A stretch of 64,000 nt of DNA from Fodinibius roseus (lineage in GTDB: Bacteria > Bacteroidota > Rhodothermia > Balneolales > Balneolaceae). The stretch is taken from NCBI RefSeq assembly GCF_900129315.1, contig NZ_FQUS01000003.1, positions 1-64,000 on the forward strand. Direction: 5' to 3'. The first letter of the stretch is position 1, and each line of letters opens with the position of its first letter. The notes beneath the pieces are model-generated. The model did not search any database and was not told where the DNA came from. It saw only the letters and a program-made list of their open reading frames with translations. Shown here piece by piece: positions 42,646 through 52,228 of this stretch. The translations under genes and the position numbers were made by a program.

Positions 42646-43971
42646 ATGAAAAAGCTACTCCTCTTATTACCGGCTTTTATTTTATTCAGCAGTAGCTGGA
42701 CAATGGCACAATCCTCACAAGAGCCGCCGAGCGGAATGAGCGAGATCCAGGCCTATTCCATTTTTTATGAAAATTATAAGAATGAATCGTATGAGCAGGC
42801 CCTGCAGTTCGGGCGCTGGATATTGAAAGGGATGCCGGAAACGATTGAAGGATATCCGAAATTTGACCTGAAAAGGAATTTACGCCGCCTTATCAACGTG
42901 TATTCCAATCTCGGAGAGAATGCCCAGGACCCGTCATTAGCCGAAGCCTATACCGATACCGCTTTAACGATCTTTGATAAGGTTTATGAAAAGTATGGTG
43001 ATGATCTCGATGTCTATGATTGGGCGCTGCGACAAGGTCGTTTTTATGAGAGCCATGCCGATTATATCGATGATGCCGCAACGAAGGCCGCTGCCGAGTA
43101 TAAAAAGGCGTTTGATTTAAAGCCCGAAGAGTTTACCAAAATGGGCGACGGCTACTACGTGCAATCCATGTTGCGCAATCTGATTTCACAGGATAAAAAG
43201 GAAGAAGCCCTGGCCATCATCGAGGAAGCAGAACCTTATGCCCCCGAAAAGCTGAAGGAGTACTTCAGCAGTGCGCGTAATGAGCTGTTTGATACTCCCA
43301 AGGAGCGCATCGCATTCCTGAAAGGAGAACTGGAAGATGATCCGGAGAATGAAGAATTGCTGACCCAGCTGCAGGATATCTATGAACAGCAGGATATGGT
43401 TTCCGAATTACAGGCTATCAATAAAAAACTGTATGAAATTAACCCGAACTATGAAAACAGCCTGGCCTTGGCAGAAAGTGCGCAAAGTGACGCCAATTAC
43501 AGCGAAGCGATCGAATATTTCAAGGAAGCGCTCGACAAGGCGGAAAAATCCGATCAAAAAGCGGCTATTGCGTTGAACATTTCCAGTGCGTATCTGAACA
43601 GTGAACAGCTGCCGCAGGCCCGGGAATACGCCCGCATCGCGGCAGATCACGACAGCGACTGGGGGAAACCGTATATCAATATTGCCGACGCCTACGCGCA
43701 GGCCGTTAGTAACTGTACGAGTAACCGGAAACTTGAAGTGGAAGACCGGGTGGTTTACTGGGTGGTTCTCGATTACCTCAACAGGGCGAAAAGCATTGAC
43801 AGTTCTGTCAGCAGTGAAGCCAATAACAAGATTAATTCGTATGCTGCGGTAACGCCCACAACCGAGCAACAGTTTTTTAAAAATTGGGAAGAGGGCCAGC
43901 AGTTAAATGTTGACGGATCATTGAATTCATGCTATGGATGGATTAATGAAACGACCACGGTTCGCCGATAG
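42646..43971 (+). CDS. Periplasmic TPR-repeat protein
   Basis: A 441-residue secreted protein with a signal peptide (KKLLLLLPAFILFSSSWTMA-QS) and several tetratricopeptide-like helix pairs, for example IFYENYKNESYEQALQFGRW and SAQSDANYSEAIEYFKEALD. The C-terminal 90 residues have two Cys (SNCTSNR and NSCYGW) that could form a disulfide. It follows the DUF4270 lipoprotein and the barrel protein, so a shared cell-envelope role is likely. Such TPR proteins accompany outer-membrane assembly or gliding/secretion complexes in relatives; the partner is unknown. Confidence 0.78.
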   Translation: MKKLLLLLPAFILFSSSWTMAQSSQEPPSGMSEIQAYSIFYENYKNESYEQALQFGRWILKGMPETIEGYPKFDLKRNLRRLINVYSNLGENAQDPSLAEAYTDTALTIFDKVYEKYGDDLDVYDWALRQGRFYESHADYIDDAATKAAAEYKKAFDLKPEEFTKMGDGYYVQSMLRNLISQDKKEEALAIIEEAEPYAPEKLKEYFSSARNELFDTPKERIAFLKGELEDDPENEELLTQLQDIYEQQDMVSELQAINKKLYEINPNYENSLALAESAQSDANYSEAIEYFKEALDKAEKSDQKAAIALNISSAYLNSEQLPQAREYARIAADHDSDWGKPYINIADAYAQAVSNCTSNRKLEVEDRVVYWVVLDYLNRAKSIDSSVSSEANNKINSYAAVTPTTEQQFFKNWEEGQQLNVDGSLNSCYGWINETTTVRR

Positions 43972-43981
43972 ACTTTATGAG

Positions 43982-44114
43982 ACCTTTGTAAACCAGGGGT
44001 TTTGTTTAATGCCAAAGACTGAGCGATTTCAAAACCGCTGTGTATAGATGATACATGAGGATTTTGAAATCGCGACAATGTAGCCATCGGGCAAAACAAC
44101 GATTTTGCAAAGGT
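43982..44114 (-). repeat. Dispersed palindromic element, copy 4 (inverted)
   Basis: Read on the minus strand, the ends are ACCTTTGCAAAATCG and CCAGGGGTTTTG..., with CCTGGTTTACAAAGGT closing the other side. The inner arms GCGATTTCAAAA (44023-44034) and TTTTGAAATCGC (44062-44073) form a perfect 12-bp stem, and TGTAT/ATACA (44041-44045, 44051-44055) an innermost stem. It fills most of the 300-bp gap before rho (43972-44271); beyond it, AT-rich DNA probably holds the rho promoter. Confidence 0.78.
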
Positions 44115-44271
44115 TTCTTTAAATATCGGTCAAACCTTTTTATATTTAAATACTTTGACTACTAAAACAGGGCATCGTAAACGGTTGCCCTGTTTATATC
44201 TCCTACCAGTTTTTGTACACATAAATCTAACAATTTTTATCTCTGCATTCCCGTAAGCGATTTTTTGCCTT

Positions 44272-45504
44272 ATGGGAATATTAGATATTAAGCTAAAACC
44301 ACCGGATGTAATGGGACGTTCAAGAAATAATAAAAACCGCGGCAGTAACAAGAAAAAAAACACTTTTGTACCCCGGTTTCATGATAACCGACAGGTAGAG
44401 GTAGCGGGCGAATACCGCGGCGTTGTGGAAATTAATGCCAAAGGCTATGGCTTTGCCCGTGAAATGGATCACGAATTCAGTTATGAGCCCGATGATCCTT
44501 TTCTGAAGCCGGATGAAGTGAAACGACATTACCTGCGCCCGGGCCTGGTCATTGAGGGAGAATATGAGGAAGACAACCACGGGAACCGTCATATTTATTC
44601 TATTGATAAAATAAACGGGCGCGATCCAATCGAGTGGCAACGGGCCACCCGTTTTGAACTGCAGACGCCTATTATGCCGATCGAATACCTTAAACTGGGC
44701 CAGGAGCCTGATAATATTGAAATGAGGGTGCTGGATCTGGTTGCGCCGGTCGGAAAGGGCCAGCGTGCGCTGATCGTAGCTCCGCCGCGGACAGGCAAGA
44801 CGGTATTGCTGAAAAAAATTGCCGAATCCGCCACCACGCATTACCCGGATATCACCACCGGGGTTCTGCTGGTGGATGAGCGACCGGAAGAGGTGACCGA
44901 CTTCTTGCGAACCACCGATGCCGAAGTATTTGCCTCTTCGAACGATAAGTCGACGGAGAGCCATATACGGATAACGGAACTGGCACTCGGTTATGTCAAG
45001 CGAAAAGCAGAAATGGGAGAAGATGCCGTTTTGTTAATTGATTCTATTACCCGGCTGGGCCGGGCGTATAACAATGCACAGGAGAGCAGCGGTCGAACCC
45101 TCTCCGGGGGACTCGATATCCGGGCGCTCGAAATTCCCAAGAAGATTTTCGGATCCGCCCGTAAAATTGAGGGAGGAGGGTCACTAACCATTGTAGCTAC
45201 CTGCCTGGTAGAAACCAATTCCCGCATGGACGATCTTATATTCGAGGAATTCAAAGGCACCGGTAATATGGAACTGGTACTTGACCGCGAGCTGGCAAAT
45301 GATCGCATCTTTCCCGCTATTAATATCAGTGCGTCCGGTACGAGGAATGAGGATAAATTTATCGATGATATTGAAGAGCGAAATATGGTGCGTCGCTACC
45401 TGCTTAAAAAGTCGCCAAAGGAGTCAATGCAAAGCTTGCTAAAGGTGTTGAAGAATACCGAAAGCAACGAGGAGTTGCTTAACCAGATCGCCGCTATGGT
45501 TTAA
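44272..45504 (+). CDS. rho: Transcription termination factor Rho (compact form)
   Basis: An RNA-dependent hexameric helicase that ends transcription. The 410 residues start with a basic tail (RSRNNKNRGSNKKKN) in place of the usual N-terminal helix bundle, then a cold-shock-like RNA-binding domain (GVVEINAKGYGFAREM, about residues 45-115). The ATPase core has Walker A APPRTGKT (170-177), LVDERPEEVTDF, LLIDSITRLGRAYN and the R-loop EFKGTGNMEL. Some usually invariant positions differ (GGLDIRALEIPKKIF where most Rho have GGVDANALxxPK). It is shorter than the long-insert Rho of many Bacteroidota. The start at 44272 fits the normal Rho opening poorly, so a later ATG at 44311 is possible. Confidence 0.9.
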   Translation: MGILDIKLKPPDVMGRSRNNKNRGSNKKKNTFVPRFHDNRQVEVAGEYRGVVEINAKGYGFAREMDHEFSYEPDDPFLKPDEVKRHYLRPGLVIEGEYEEDNHGNRHIYSIDKINGRDPIEWQRATRFELQTPIMPIEYLKLGQEPDNIEMRVLDLVAPVGKGQRALIVAPPRTGKTVLLKKIAESATTHYPDITTGVLLVDERPEEVTDFLRTTDAEVFASSNDKSTESHIRITELALGYVKRKAEMGEDAVLLIDSITRLGRAYNNAQESSGRTLSGGLDIRALEIPKKIFGSARKIEGGGSLTIVATCLVETNSRMDDLIFEEFKGTGNMELVLDRELANDRIFPAINISASGTRNEDKFIDDIEERNMVRRYLLKKSPKESMQSLLKVLKNTESNEELLNQIAAMV

Positions 45505-45529
45505 GTCCCAATCATTGAGGAGATCAGCA

Positions 45530-46270
45530 TTGATTACTGAAGTCGTCGTGTACAATATTGAATCGGCATTAAACGCCCAGCGCGGAGGAGCCGACCGTGT
45601 TGAACTCTGTGATAACCCCGGGGGCGGCGGAACGACCCCTTCTTCGGGGACGATAGCCGTGGTGCGTGAAGTCCTGGATATCTCCCTGTTCGTGATGATT
45701 CGTCCCCGCGAAGGCGATTTTTGCTACTCCGACCTTGAGTTTGAGGCTATGAAGGGCGATATCGCGCGAGCTAAAGAGCTGGGAGCGGACGGGGTGGTGT
45801 TCGGCATTCTCTCCCCGGACGGGACCATGGACCGGGAGCGCAACCGGGAGCTTATTGCCCTCGCCCGCCCGTTGAAAGTAACTGCCCACCGTGCTTTTGA
45901 TATGACAAGGAACCCGACAGAAGCGTTGGAGAGCTGTATTGAGGTGGGATTTGACCGCATACTCACATCCGGTCAGCAAGAGGATGCGCAACAGGGTATT
46001 CCTCTTATCAGCACGCTCGTGCAACAGGCGAATGATCGGATTGCTATTATGGCGGGATGTGGAGTGCATGAAGGTACAGTAGAAGAAATTATAAAAAAAA
46101 CGGGGGTTAATGAGATTCATCTTTCCGCCGAAACAACACGTCCCAGCCGTATGCGGTATCGAAATGGACAGATATCCGGGATGGGATCTACCGCGGGCAG
46201 GGAATATCTTATCGATACGGCCAGTGCCTCAAGAGTGAAGGAGATTCGTAACAGGGGTTCAAGGGTTTAG
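45530..46270 (+). CDS. cutC: CutC-family protein
   Basis: A 246-residue TIM-barrel protein of the CutC family. Landmarks are GGADRVELCDNPGGGGTTPSSG, VMIRPREGDFCYS, KELGADGVVFGIL, THRAFDMT-like TAHRAFDM, ILTSGQQ and NEIHLSA. CutC was named for copper tolerance, though later work questions a direct copper role. The start is taken as TTG at 45530 because GAGGAG lies seven bases before it; an upstream in-frame TTG at 45515 overlaps that site. It lies 25 bp after rho and may be co-transcribed. Confidence 0.9.
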   Translation: MITEVVVYNIESALNAQRGGADRVELCDNPGGGGTTPSSGTIAVVREVLDISLFVMIRPREGDFCYSDLEFEAMKGDIARAKELGADGVVFGILSPDGTMDRERNRELIALARPLKVTAHRAFDMTRNPTEALESCIEVGFDRILTSGQQEDAQQGIPLISTLVQQANDRIAIMAGCGVHEGTVEEIIKKTGVNEIHLSAETTRPSRMRYRNGQISGMGSTAGREYLIDTASASRVKEIRNRGSRV

Positions 46271-46418
46271 GAACCTGCCGCACTTAGTAATATTTACTGC
46301 GAGTACGTTGAGTTTGGCCGGATTCCGATTTTTTTTTGCCACCCTGAAAGAGATCTGAAAATTGTTGTACTTCCGGTCCATGCAAGGAAACCGGCAGGCA
46401 TACTGTATGGAGAAGTAC

Positions 46419-46748
46419 CTAATAAACAGGCAGTGAGTTATCAATATCTTTTGCCCACTGGTTAATACCGCCCTTCAGATTTTTGACATGGGCAAATCCT
46501 TCTTTTTCCAACAGTTTGCACGCCTGGGCGCTTCGTGAACCGCTGCGACACAGGCACACGATCTCCTGGTCTTTTTTATCGGCAATTTCCTCCAGTCGTT
46601 CCCTCAATTTACCTACAGGAATGAGAGTGGAATGGTCGTAGGCAATGTTTGACTGATACTGCTCAAAAGGTTCGCGAACGTCCAGCAGAAAGACATTTTT
46701 ATCGTTATCGATCTTCTTTTTTAACTCTTGTACGGTTATTTCTTTCAT
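46419..46748 (-). CDS. Rhodanese-like single-domain protein
   Basis: A 109-residue sulfurtransferase domain. The active-site loop CLCRSGSRSAQAC places the catalytic Cys in CRSGSR. The N terminus MKEITVQELKKKID and the ending GGINQWAKDIDNSLPVY are typical of single-domain GlpE/PspE-like proteins. No signal peptide, so it is cytoplasmic. It converges with cutC; its natural donor and acceptor are unknown. Confidence 0.92.
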   Translation of the reverse strand: MKEITVQELKKKIDNDKNVFLLDVREPFEQYQSNIAYDHSTLIPVGKLRERLEEIADKKDQEIVCLCRSGSRSAQACKLLEKEGFAHVKNLKGGINQWAKDIDNSLPVY

Positions 46749-46906
46749 TTTTATAAAAGAGATTTTAGTTTTTATCGATATTGATTAATATTCCCCGTTT
46801 TCTAAAGTCCTCCTTAAAACAATATCCGGCATTTCTTCCGCTTATTCTAAGCAGTCATACAGGTCCACAAAGACTCAAGATGCGATATTGTTTTTTATGG
46901 ACTTTT

Positions 46907-47662
46907 TCAGGAGTCATAGCGATCCAGGCGAAATTGACTACCCAGGTATAGCCGGCGGGCCTCTTCATCATCGGCCAGCTGATCGGCCGATCCTTCTTTC
47001 AGAATTTTTCCTTCAAACATAAGATAAGCCCGGTCGGTGATAGCAAGGGTCTCGTGCACGTTATGGTCGGTAATAAAGATTCCGATATTGCGGTGCCTGA
47101 GCTCAGCAACGATTTGCTGGATATCTTCCACGGCTATAGGATCGACCCCTGCAAACGGTTCATCCAGTAAAATAAAATTGGGATCGGTTACGAGGGCACG
47201 CGCAATTTCAGTTCGCCTTCGCTCCCCTCCGGAGAGGCTATATCCTTTACTGTCCACTACTTTTTGAAGGCCGAACTCTTCAACAAGTTGGTCCGTACGA
47301 TTCTGGATCTCCCGGCTGGATAGCTCAAAAAACTGTAGAATGCTTTCCAGGTTTTCCCGCACCGTCAGATTGCGAAATACGCTGGCTTCCTGGGAAAGAT
47401 ATCCGATGCCAAGCCGCGCCCGCTTGTACATGGGCATACCCGTCAGATCGCGGTCATCCAGAAAAATCCTTCCGCTGTTGGGGGTAACAAGTCCTACAAA
47501 CATGTAAAAGGTAGTCGTCTTTCCGGCGCCGTTGGGGCCCAGTAACCCCACAATTTCGCCCTGAGTGACCTTAATGGATACATCTGAAACAACCGTACGT
47601 CGCTTATAACGTTTCGTGAGTCCTTTGCTATAGAGCGTTTTGTTACCGGATTGTTCCGCCAT
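46907..47662 (-). CDS. lptB: LPS export ABC transporter ATP-binding protein
   Basis: LptB powers extraction of lipopolysaccharide from the inner membrane through LptFGC. The 251 residues have Walker [11 protein letters not shown]-loop [17 protein letters not shown], signature [15 protein letters not shown], Walker [14 protein letters not shown] and H-loop TDHNVHE, which matches LptB closely. The partner genes lptF/G/C/A are not in the window. It starts 16 bp after purQ and is the last gene of the miaA-purS-clpS-purQ-lptB run. Confidence 0.95.
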   Translation of the reverse strand: MAEQSGNKTLYSKGLTKRYKRRTVVSDVSIKVTQGEIVGLLGPNGAGKTTTFYMFVGLVTPNSGRIFLDDRDLTGMPMYKRARLGIGYLSQEASVFRNLTVRENLESILQFFELSSREIQNRTDQLVEEFGLQKVVDSKGYSLSGGERRRTEIARALVTDPNFILLDEPFAGVDPIAVEDIQQIVAELRHRNIGIFITDHNVHETLAITDRAYLMFEGKILKEGSADQLADDEEARRLYLGSQFRLDRYDS

Positions 47663-47678
47663 GAGAAGACATTAATGC

Positions 47679-48380
47679 TTAAACTGCAGCAAGTTCGTGC
47701 AATGCGGATTCAAAAATTCGCTTTCCATCGTCCGAACCAAGGATGCTTTCCACAGCGCGTTCGGGATGCGGCATCATGCCCAGAACGTTGCGTTTTTGAT
47801 TACAGATGCCGGCGATATGATCGATCGAACCGTTGATATTGGCTTCCCGGGTCGTTTCTCCTTCCCTGTTGCAATAGCGGAAGACAATCTGATTGTTATC
47901 CTGCAGTTTTTTTAGCTGATCGCTGTCAGTTACGTAATTTCCCTCGCCGTGGGCAACGGGCAGCTGCAAAACTTCCCCCGGTTCTATCGTTCGGGTGAAC
48001 AGGGTATCGGAGGTTTCGCAGCGGAGGTATGACTGTTTGCAGATAAACCGAAGTTGTTCATTGTGGAGCATCGCTCCCGGTAATAATCCCGCCTCCAATA
48101 AAATTTGAAAGCCGTTGCAAACCCCTAAAACGGGTCCCCCTTTTTGTGCGAATTCAGTAACCGACTGCATAATGGGTGAAAAGCGTGCGATGGCTCCCGA
48201 CCGGAGATAATCTCCATATGAAAACCCACCGGGCACCAACAGAAAGTCGATATCCGAGAGATCGGTATCTTTATGCCATATAAATTGTGCATTGGCATTC
48301 ATCACATGCGCCAGGGCATGATAGGCATCATGGTCGCAGTTTGAGCCGGGGAAAACAATTACTCCAAAGTTAGCAGACAC
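47679..48380 (-). CDS. purQ: FGAM synthase glutaminase subunit PurQ
   Basis: PurQ supplies ammonia to PurL for formylglycinamidine ribonucleotide synthesis in purine biosynthesis. The 233 residues form a class I glutamine amidotransferase domain: [11 protein letters not shown] at the start, [12 protein letters not shown], the nucleophile Cys88 in [15 protein letters not shown], and the closing His-Glu pair in GMMPHPERA. With a separate PurS upstream, the organism uses the three-part PurSQL enzyme. Confidence 0.97.
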   Translation of the reverse strand: MSANFGVIVFPGSNCDHDAYHALAHVMNANAQFIWHKDTDLSDIDFLLVPGGFSYGDYLRSGAIARFSPIMQSVTEFAQKGGPVLGVCNGFQILLEAGLLPGAMLHNEQLRFICKQSYLRCETSDTLFTRTIEPGEVLQLPVAHGEGNYVTDSDQLKKLQDNNQIVFRYCNREGETTREANINGSIDHIAGICNQKRNVLGMMPHPERAVESILGSDDGKRIFESALHELAAV

Positions 48381-48385
48381 AGGTA

Positions 48386-48718
48386 TTATCCTTTTATTTC
48401 GGTGACAAGTTGAATTTCTTTGAGTACGCCGTTTACTTCGAAACAGTCTTCAAAACTGCCTTCGAAGACTTCGGCTTTGCCCTCATTGTGTACTTTATAG
48501 GTTAATTCTTCGGCATGAGACTGACTGCATCCCAATGCTTTTTTTAGCTGTCCGATGACTTCCTCGAACGTATGGACGTCATCATCGTAGAGAATAACTC
48601 TCCAGGGCGTCTTCTCATGTTCATCTTCCTGTTCCTCTTCAAGAACATCGACGTCGATTTCGGGTGCTTCCTGTTTGCCAGGTTCAGATCCCCAAACATT
48701 AGCAAGCGGATCATTCAT
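48386..48718 (-). CDS. clpS: ClpS-like Clp protease adaptor
   Basis: A 110-residue protein whose C-terminal 75 residues match ClpS, which delivers N-degron substrates to ClpAP or ClpCP. The core [20 protein letters not shown] has the family acidic pair, and [17 protein letters not shown] aligns with the later helix. The N-terminal 35 residues are acidic and disordered. The frame extends to 48838, but that part overlaps purS; the ATG at 48718 gives a normal protein. It sits between purS and purQ, an unusual position for a protease adaptor. Confidence 0.88.
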   Translation of the reverse strand: MNDPLANVWGSEPGKQEAPEIDVDVLEEEQEDEHEKTPWRVILYDDDVHTFEEVIGQLKKALGCSQSHAEELTYKVHNEGKAEVFEGSFEDCFEVNGVLKEIQLVTEIKG

Positions 48719-48728
48719 AGCAACAAAG

Positions 48729-48977
48729 TTAATTTTCGTGAACCGTAATCTCAAAATCTTCCATAACCTCGTTGGCCAGCAGTTTGGTACAGGCCGTTTC
48801 GGCGATATCAAAAGCCGCATCTTTGCTGTCGGCGTCAATATTCAGCTCAATGAGCTTACCGATGCGTACACTTTCAATATCGGATAAGCCTAAATTGGTC
48901 AGTGCGTGATGTGCTGCTTTTCCCTGAGGGTCTAATATGGATTTGCGTAGTGTTACGTTGACAGTAGCCTTATACAT
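48729..48977 (-). CDS. purS: FGAM synthase subunit PurS
   Basis: An 82-residue small subunit that bridges PurQ and PurL in the FGAM synthase complex. Signature features are VTLRKSILDPQGKAAHHAL, the GLSDIESVRIGK turn and the C-terminal CTKLLANEVMEDFEI. Its 3' end lies 10 bp before clpS, and it starts 37 bp after miaA on the same strand. Confidence 0.95.
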   Translation of the reverse strand: MYKATVNVTLRKSILDPQGKAAHHALTNLGLSDIESVRIGKLIELNIDADSKDAAFDIAETACTKLLANEVMEDFEITVHEN

Positions 48978-49014
48978 CGGTATAAAAATTGTGCAAGTTT
49001 AAATGAGGGTAAAG

Positions 49015-49944
49015 TTAATCTTTATTTAGCTTAGCTGCTACCTGTTTACCGATAAAATTCCGTGCCTCTTCAGGCGAGGTATCATCAAGATCAATCCAGT
49101 GAATGAAATTCCACCGCCGGAACCACGAAAGCTGTCGCTTGGCGTAGCGGCGGGTTTTGGTCTTGATGTTGTTAACCATTTGCTTGTAGCTAATATTGCC
49201 TTCGAGGTAATGGATAGCCTGCTTGTATCCCACCGTATTAAGTCCGGGGTCTTTAAGGGTATAGCCGCGGTTCAGGATCGATTCAACCTCTTCCAGCAAT
49301 CCCTGTGCAAACATCTGCTCCACACGGCTGTTGATCCGATCATAGAGCACCTGCCGATTGCGATGCAGGCCAAAAACGATCATATCGTCCGGCACCGTAA
49401 TAGAGTTGTCATTTGAATGGAAGGAACTAAAGGGCCGGCCTGTCTGCATCCATACGTCGAGGGCGCGAACAATACGTTGCGTATTCATCCCGTCCATTTT
49501 TTCCGTGTAGTCGGGATCTACCTCCCGAAGTTTTTTGAACAGCGGTTCAATGCCTTCTTCCTCTATTTGTGTTTCCAGCCGGACAATATTGGATTCATCC
49601 GCCTCTGGCACATCATCAAGCGGCTGGATCGTACACTGCACATGCAATGTGCTGCCGCCTGTGTATAAAATATTTTTTTTGCGATGTTCAATATCCTGCT
49701 GCCAGCTGCGGGCCCGCTCTTCGTAGTTTGCTACGTTGTCCTTGACTCCCGGATCAATGATCGAGAGATTATAATGCGGTACATCACCCTGCTCATTCTC
49801 TGTAGGGGTAGCCGTACCGATATTCAGGTATTTGTAGCACTGGCGGGAATCCACAGAAATTATTTCTGCACAAAAATCCCGTGCTAAATCCACTGAAAGG
49901 GCCGTTTTACCGACGGCGGTGGGACCAGTAAGTAATATGCGCAC
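49015..49944 (-). CDS. miaA: tRNA dimethylallyltransferase
   Basis: MiaA isopentenylates A37 of tRNAs reading UNN codons. The 309 residues have the P-loop GPTAVGKTAL at residues 7-16, DSRQCYKYLNIGTAT (catalytic Asp), VPHYNLSIIDP and GGSTLHVQ, and the C-terminal YAKRQLSWFRRW that is a family hallmark. It is the first gene of the run leading to lptB. Confidence 0.96.
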   Translation of the reverse strand: MRILLTGPTAVGKTALSVDLARDFCAEIISVDSRQCYKYLNIGTATPTENEQGDVPHYNLSIIDPGVKDNVANYEERARSWQQDIEHRKKNILYTGGSTLHVQCTIQPLDDVPEADESNIVRLETQIEEEGIEPLFKKLREVDPDYTEKMDGMNTQRIVRALDVWMQTGRPFSSFHSNDNSITVPDDMIVFGLHRNRQVLYDRINSRVEQMFAQGLLEEVESILNRGYTLKDPGLNTVGYKQAIHYLEGNISYKQMVNNIKTKTRRYAKRQLSWFRRWNFIHWIDLDDTSPEEARNFIGKQVAAKLNKD

Positions 49945-50212
49945 AAAATAGAATTTAATTCAAAGGTCACTCAAATAGTTCGATGATCAGTTCATTCATA
50001 AAGATAAGAAAAAAGATCTTTGTTTGGGAATGGCATTTCCTTGAAGCGTGCGGCAGAAAAGTTGAAGCGTGCGCAGTAGAAAAGGGAACTATTTTCGATG
50101 GATAAAGGGCGGTTAATTTGGTTGCTAAGAGAGCGAGGATTTATTAGTATACGGTACTTATTCTGCGGACTGTTTTTAGGTCTGATAAACGCTCAGCTAA
50201 ATATTATTATTT

Positions 50213-51331
50213 ATGAGATTCAACTTATCAAGTAGCAAATTAGTTAATGCACTTTCCGCCGTTTCGGGGGCTGTACCTAATAAAGCTACGCTTCCCATCC
50301 TGGAAACTATTCTGTTTACGAGTGAGGATGGCCAGCTGCGGCTTACAGCTACCGATCTGGAGATTTCGATCATTGAATATATGGACGCTGATATTGAGGA
50401 AGGGGGGGCGGTTGCTATTCCCGCACGCCGGTTAACGGAAACGCTGCGTCAGCTGCCGGATATTCCGGTTGCGTTTGAAGTTGACGAAAAATTCAATGTG
50501 AAATTCCGCACAGACAAGGGCACGTATAAACTGGTAGGGGAAGACCCGGACGAGTTTCCCGAAGTTCCGAATCTTGATGAGGGACATCTGCTCGAGACAA
50601 CAAAAGACGATATCCTCAAAGCTATTAATAAGACGCTGTTTGCCGTTTCCAATGATGACTTGCGTCCCGCCATGATGGGTGTTTTTTTTGATATCGGTCC
50701 CGAAGAAAGCAAATTTGTCGCTACCGACGGACACCGGTTGGTGCGTTATATAAAGCAGGACCTGACCAGCGAGCAGGAAATCAATTTTATCGTGCCCGAA
50801 AAGGCCTTGAGTCTTGTTCAAAAAGCGCTGCACGGCGAGGAGTGCCTGCTTACCATTACGGAAGATCATGCGCGTTTCAAGAGCGGGAATACCATTGTCA
50901 TTACACGACTGATCAATGAGCAGTACCCCAATTATGATTCTGTTATTCCGCGGGAAAATGACAAAACGCTGATTATCAACAAAGAGCAGATGCTGGCTAC
51001 GGTAAAGCGTGTAGCTATTTTTTCGAGTTCAACGACCCGACAAATCCGGCTGCAGTTACAACCCGATAAGCTAACGATCAGGGCTGAAGATATTGATATG
51101 AGCAGCGAAGCAAAGGAAACCATCTCCTGCGACTATGATAATGAAGAGGAGATGGAGATCGGTTTTAACGCAAAATATCTGGCCGATGTGTTGGGGAATG
51201 TCGACGATGAGGAAGTGTATTTTGAGTTTTCCACACCCAATAGAGCTGGAATCGTAAAGCCTTCCGAAGAAGATGAAAACGAGCAGATGCTCATGCTTGT
51301 GATGCCGGTGATGTTGAACACCTATGCGTAA
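50213..51331 (+). CDS. dnaN: DNA polymerase III sliding clamp (beta subunit)
   Basis: A 372-residue processivity clamp with three repeated domains. It begins MRFNLSSSKLVNALSAVSGAV and ends with MLMLVMPVMLN, which carries the hydrophobic end of the peptide-binding pocket; FVATDGHRLVRY lies in the middle. dnaA and recF are not next to it, so it is not in the classical origin cluster. No DnaA boxes were recognised in the 268 bp upstream. Its stop overlaps the following gene by 8 bp. Confidence 0.96.
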   Translation: MRFNLSSSKLVNALSAVSGAVPNKATLPILETILFTSEDGQLRLTATDLEISIIEYMDADIEEGGAVAIPARRLTETLRQLPDIPVAFEVDEKFNVKFRTDKGTYKLVGEDPDEFPEVPNLDEGHLLETTKDDILKAINKTLFAVSNDDLRPAMMGVFFDIGPEESKFVATDGHRLVRYIKQDLTSEQEINFIVPEKALSLVQKALHGEECLLTITEDHARFKSGNTIVITRLINEQYPNYDSVIPRENDKTLIINKEQMLATVKRVAIFSSSTTRQIRLQLQPDKLTIRAEDIDMSSEAKETISCDYDNEEEMEIGFNAKYLADVLGNVDDEEVYFEFSTPNRAGIVKPSEEDENEQMLMLVMPVMLNTYA

Positions 51332-52112
51332 TGTCATTACTCTTACAACCGATTTCGGGTTACGGGATTACTATGTAAGCGCCATGAAAGCGGTGATGCT
51401 CGGCATCGCACCGGAAGCCCGCCTGATAGATGTTTCTCATGATATTCCTTCCCAGGATATTATGGCGGGTTCATGGGTGTTGAAAAACTCTGCTATGCTT
51501 TTCCCTTCCAAAACGGTGCATACGGTGGTCGTAGATCCCGGGGTAGGTACCGAACGTCATCCCATCGCCCTGCAGGTTGAAGATCAATATTTTGTGGGAC
51601 CCGATAACGGCATTTTTTCCCTGTTGACGTCCGACCGCGACTACAGTGCTGTATGTCTTACCAGGCAGCAGTACTTGCGGGACAGCCCCTCCAGCACGTT
51701 TCACGGCCGCGATATCTTTGCCCCGGCGGCCGCCCATTTAAGCCGGGGCGTGCCGCTGGGAGAGCTCGGAGAACCCCTGGATGAACTGGTCAGCTATCGA
51801 TGGATGCAGCCTATCGCCGACAAAGACGGGGTGCAGGGCACAGTGATCCATATTGATAAGTTTGGCAATCTGATTACCAATATACCGCAGGTTCTTATTA
51901 AAGAGGTGGTAGAAGGCAAGGAGGTAAAGATTTATATCGGTAATGTTATTCTGAATGATATTTCAAACACTTTTGGGTCGGTAGCTGAAGGAGAGCCGGT
52001 GGCCTATATCGGCAGTGCGGGCATGCTCGAGATCGGCATAAACAAGGGAGATGCCGAGGAAATGCTGGGCGTTCAAAAGGGAGCCCAGATATCACTGGTT
52101 CTGCAAAAGTAA
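51324..52112 (+). CDS. SAM hydroxide adenosyltransferase (DUF62)
   Basis: A 262-residue member of the DUF62/fluorinase superfamily. Hallmarks are TLTTDFGLRDYYVSAMKAV, IDVSHDIP, VVDPGVGTERHPIA, GPDNGIF and HGRDIFAPAAAHLS. Characterised prokaryotic DUF62 enzymes hydrolyse S-adenosylmethionine to adenosine and methionine rather than halogenating it. It lacks the extra loop of true fluorinases as far as can be judged by eye. Overlapping with dnaN by 8 bp suggests translational coupling. Confidence 0.9.
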   Translation: MRNVITLTTDFGLRDYYVSAMKAVMLGIAPEARLIDVSHDIPSQDIMAGSWVLKNSAMLFPSKTVHTVVVDPGVGTERHPIALQVEDQYFVGPDNGIFSLLTSDRDYSAVCLTRQQYLRDSPSSTFHGRDIFAPAAAHLSRGVPLGELGEPLDELVSYRWMQPIADKDGVQGTVIHIDKFGNLITNIPQVLIKEVVEGKEVKIYIGNVILNDISNTFGSVAEGEPVAYIGSAGMLEIGINKGDAEEMLGVQKGAQISLVLQK

Positions 52113-52228
52113 GATCTAACCTGGATTTCTCACAAGTATTTTGTTGAATATATCGTACCTCGCTTTTCGATAATGAGTTAAAGCAATAATTGGGCCCTTG
52201 AAAAATGACAGGGTGTTTTTTTCTGCGA

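Noticed and set aside
50041-50084. Two tandem copies of TTGAAGCGTGCG-containing 21-23-mers before dnaN
   Set aside because: Only two imperfect copies, no palindrome and no resemblance to DnaA boxes or iterons; treated as a minor local duplication.
50085-50212. Possible replication origin near dnaN
   Set aside because: No DnaA boxes, no dnaA/recF/gyrB neighbours and no AT-rich unwinding pattern were recognised.
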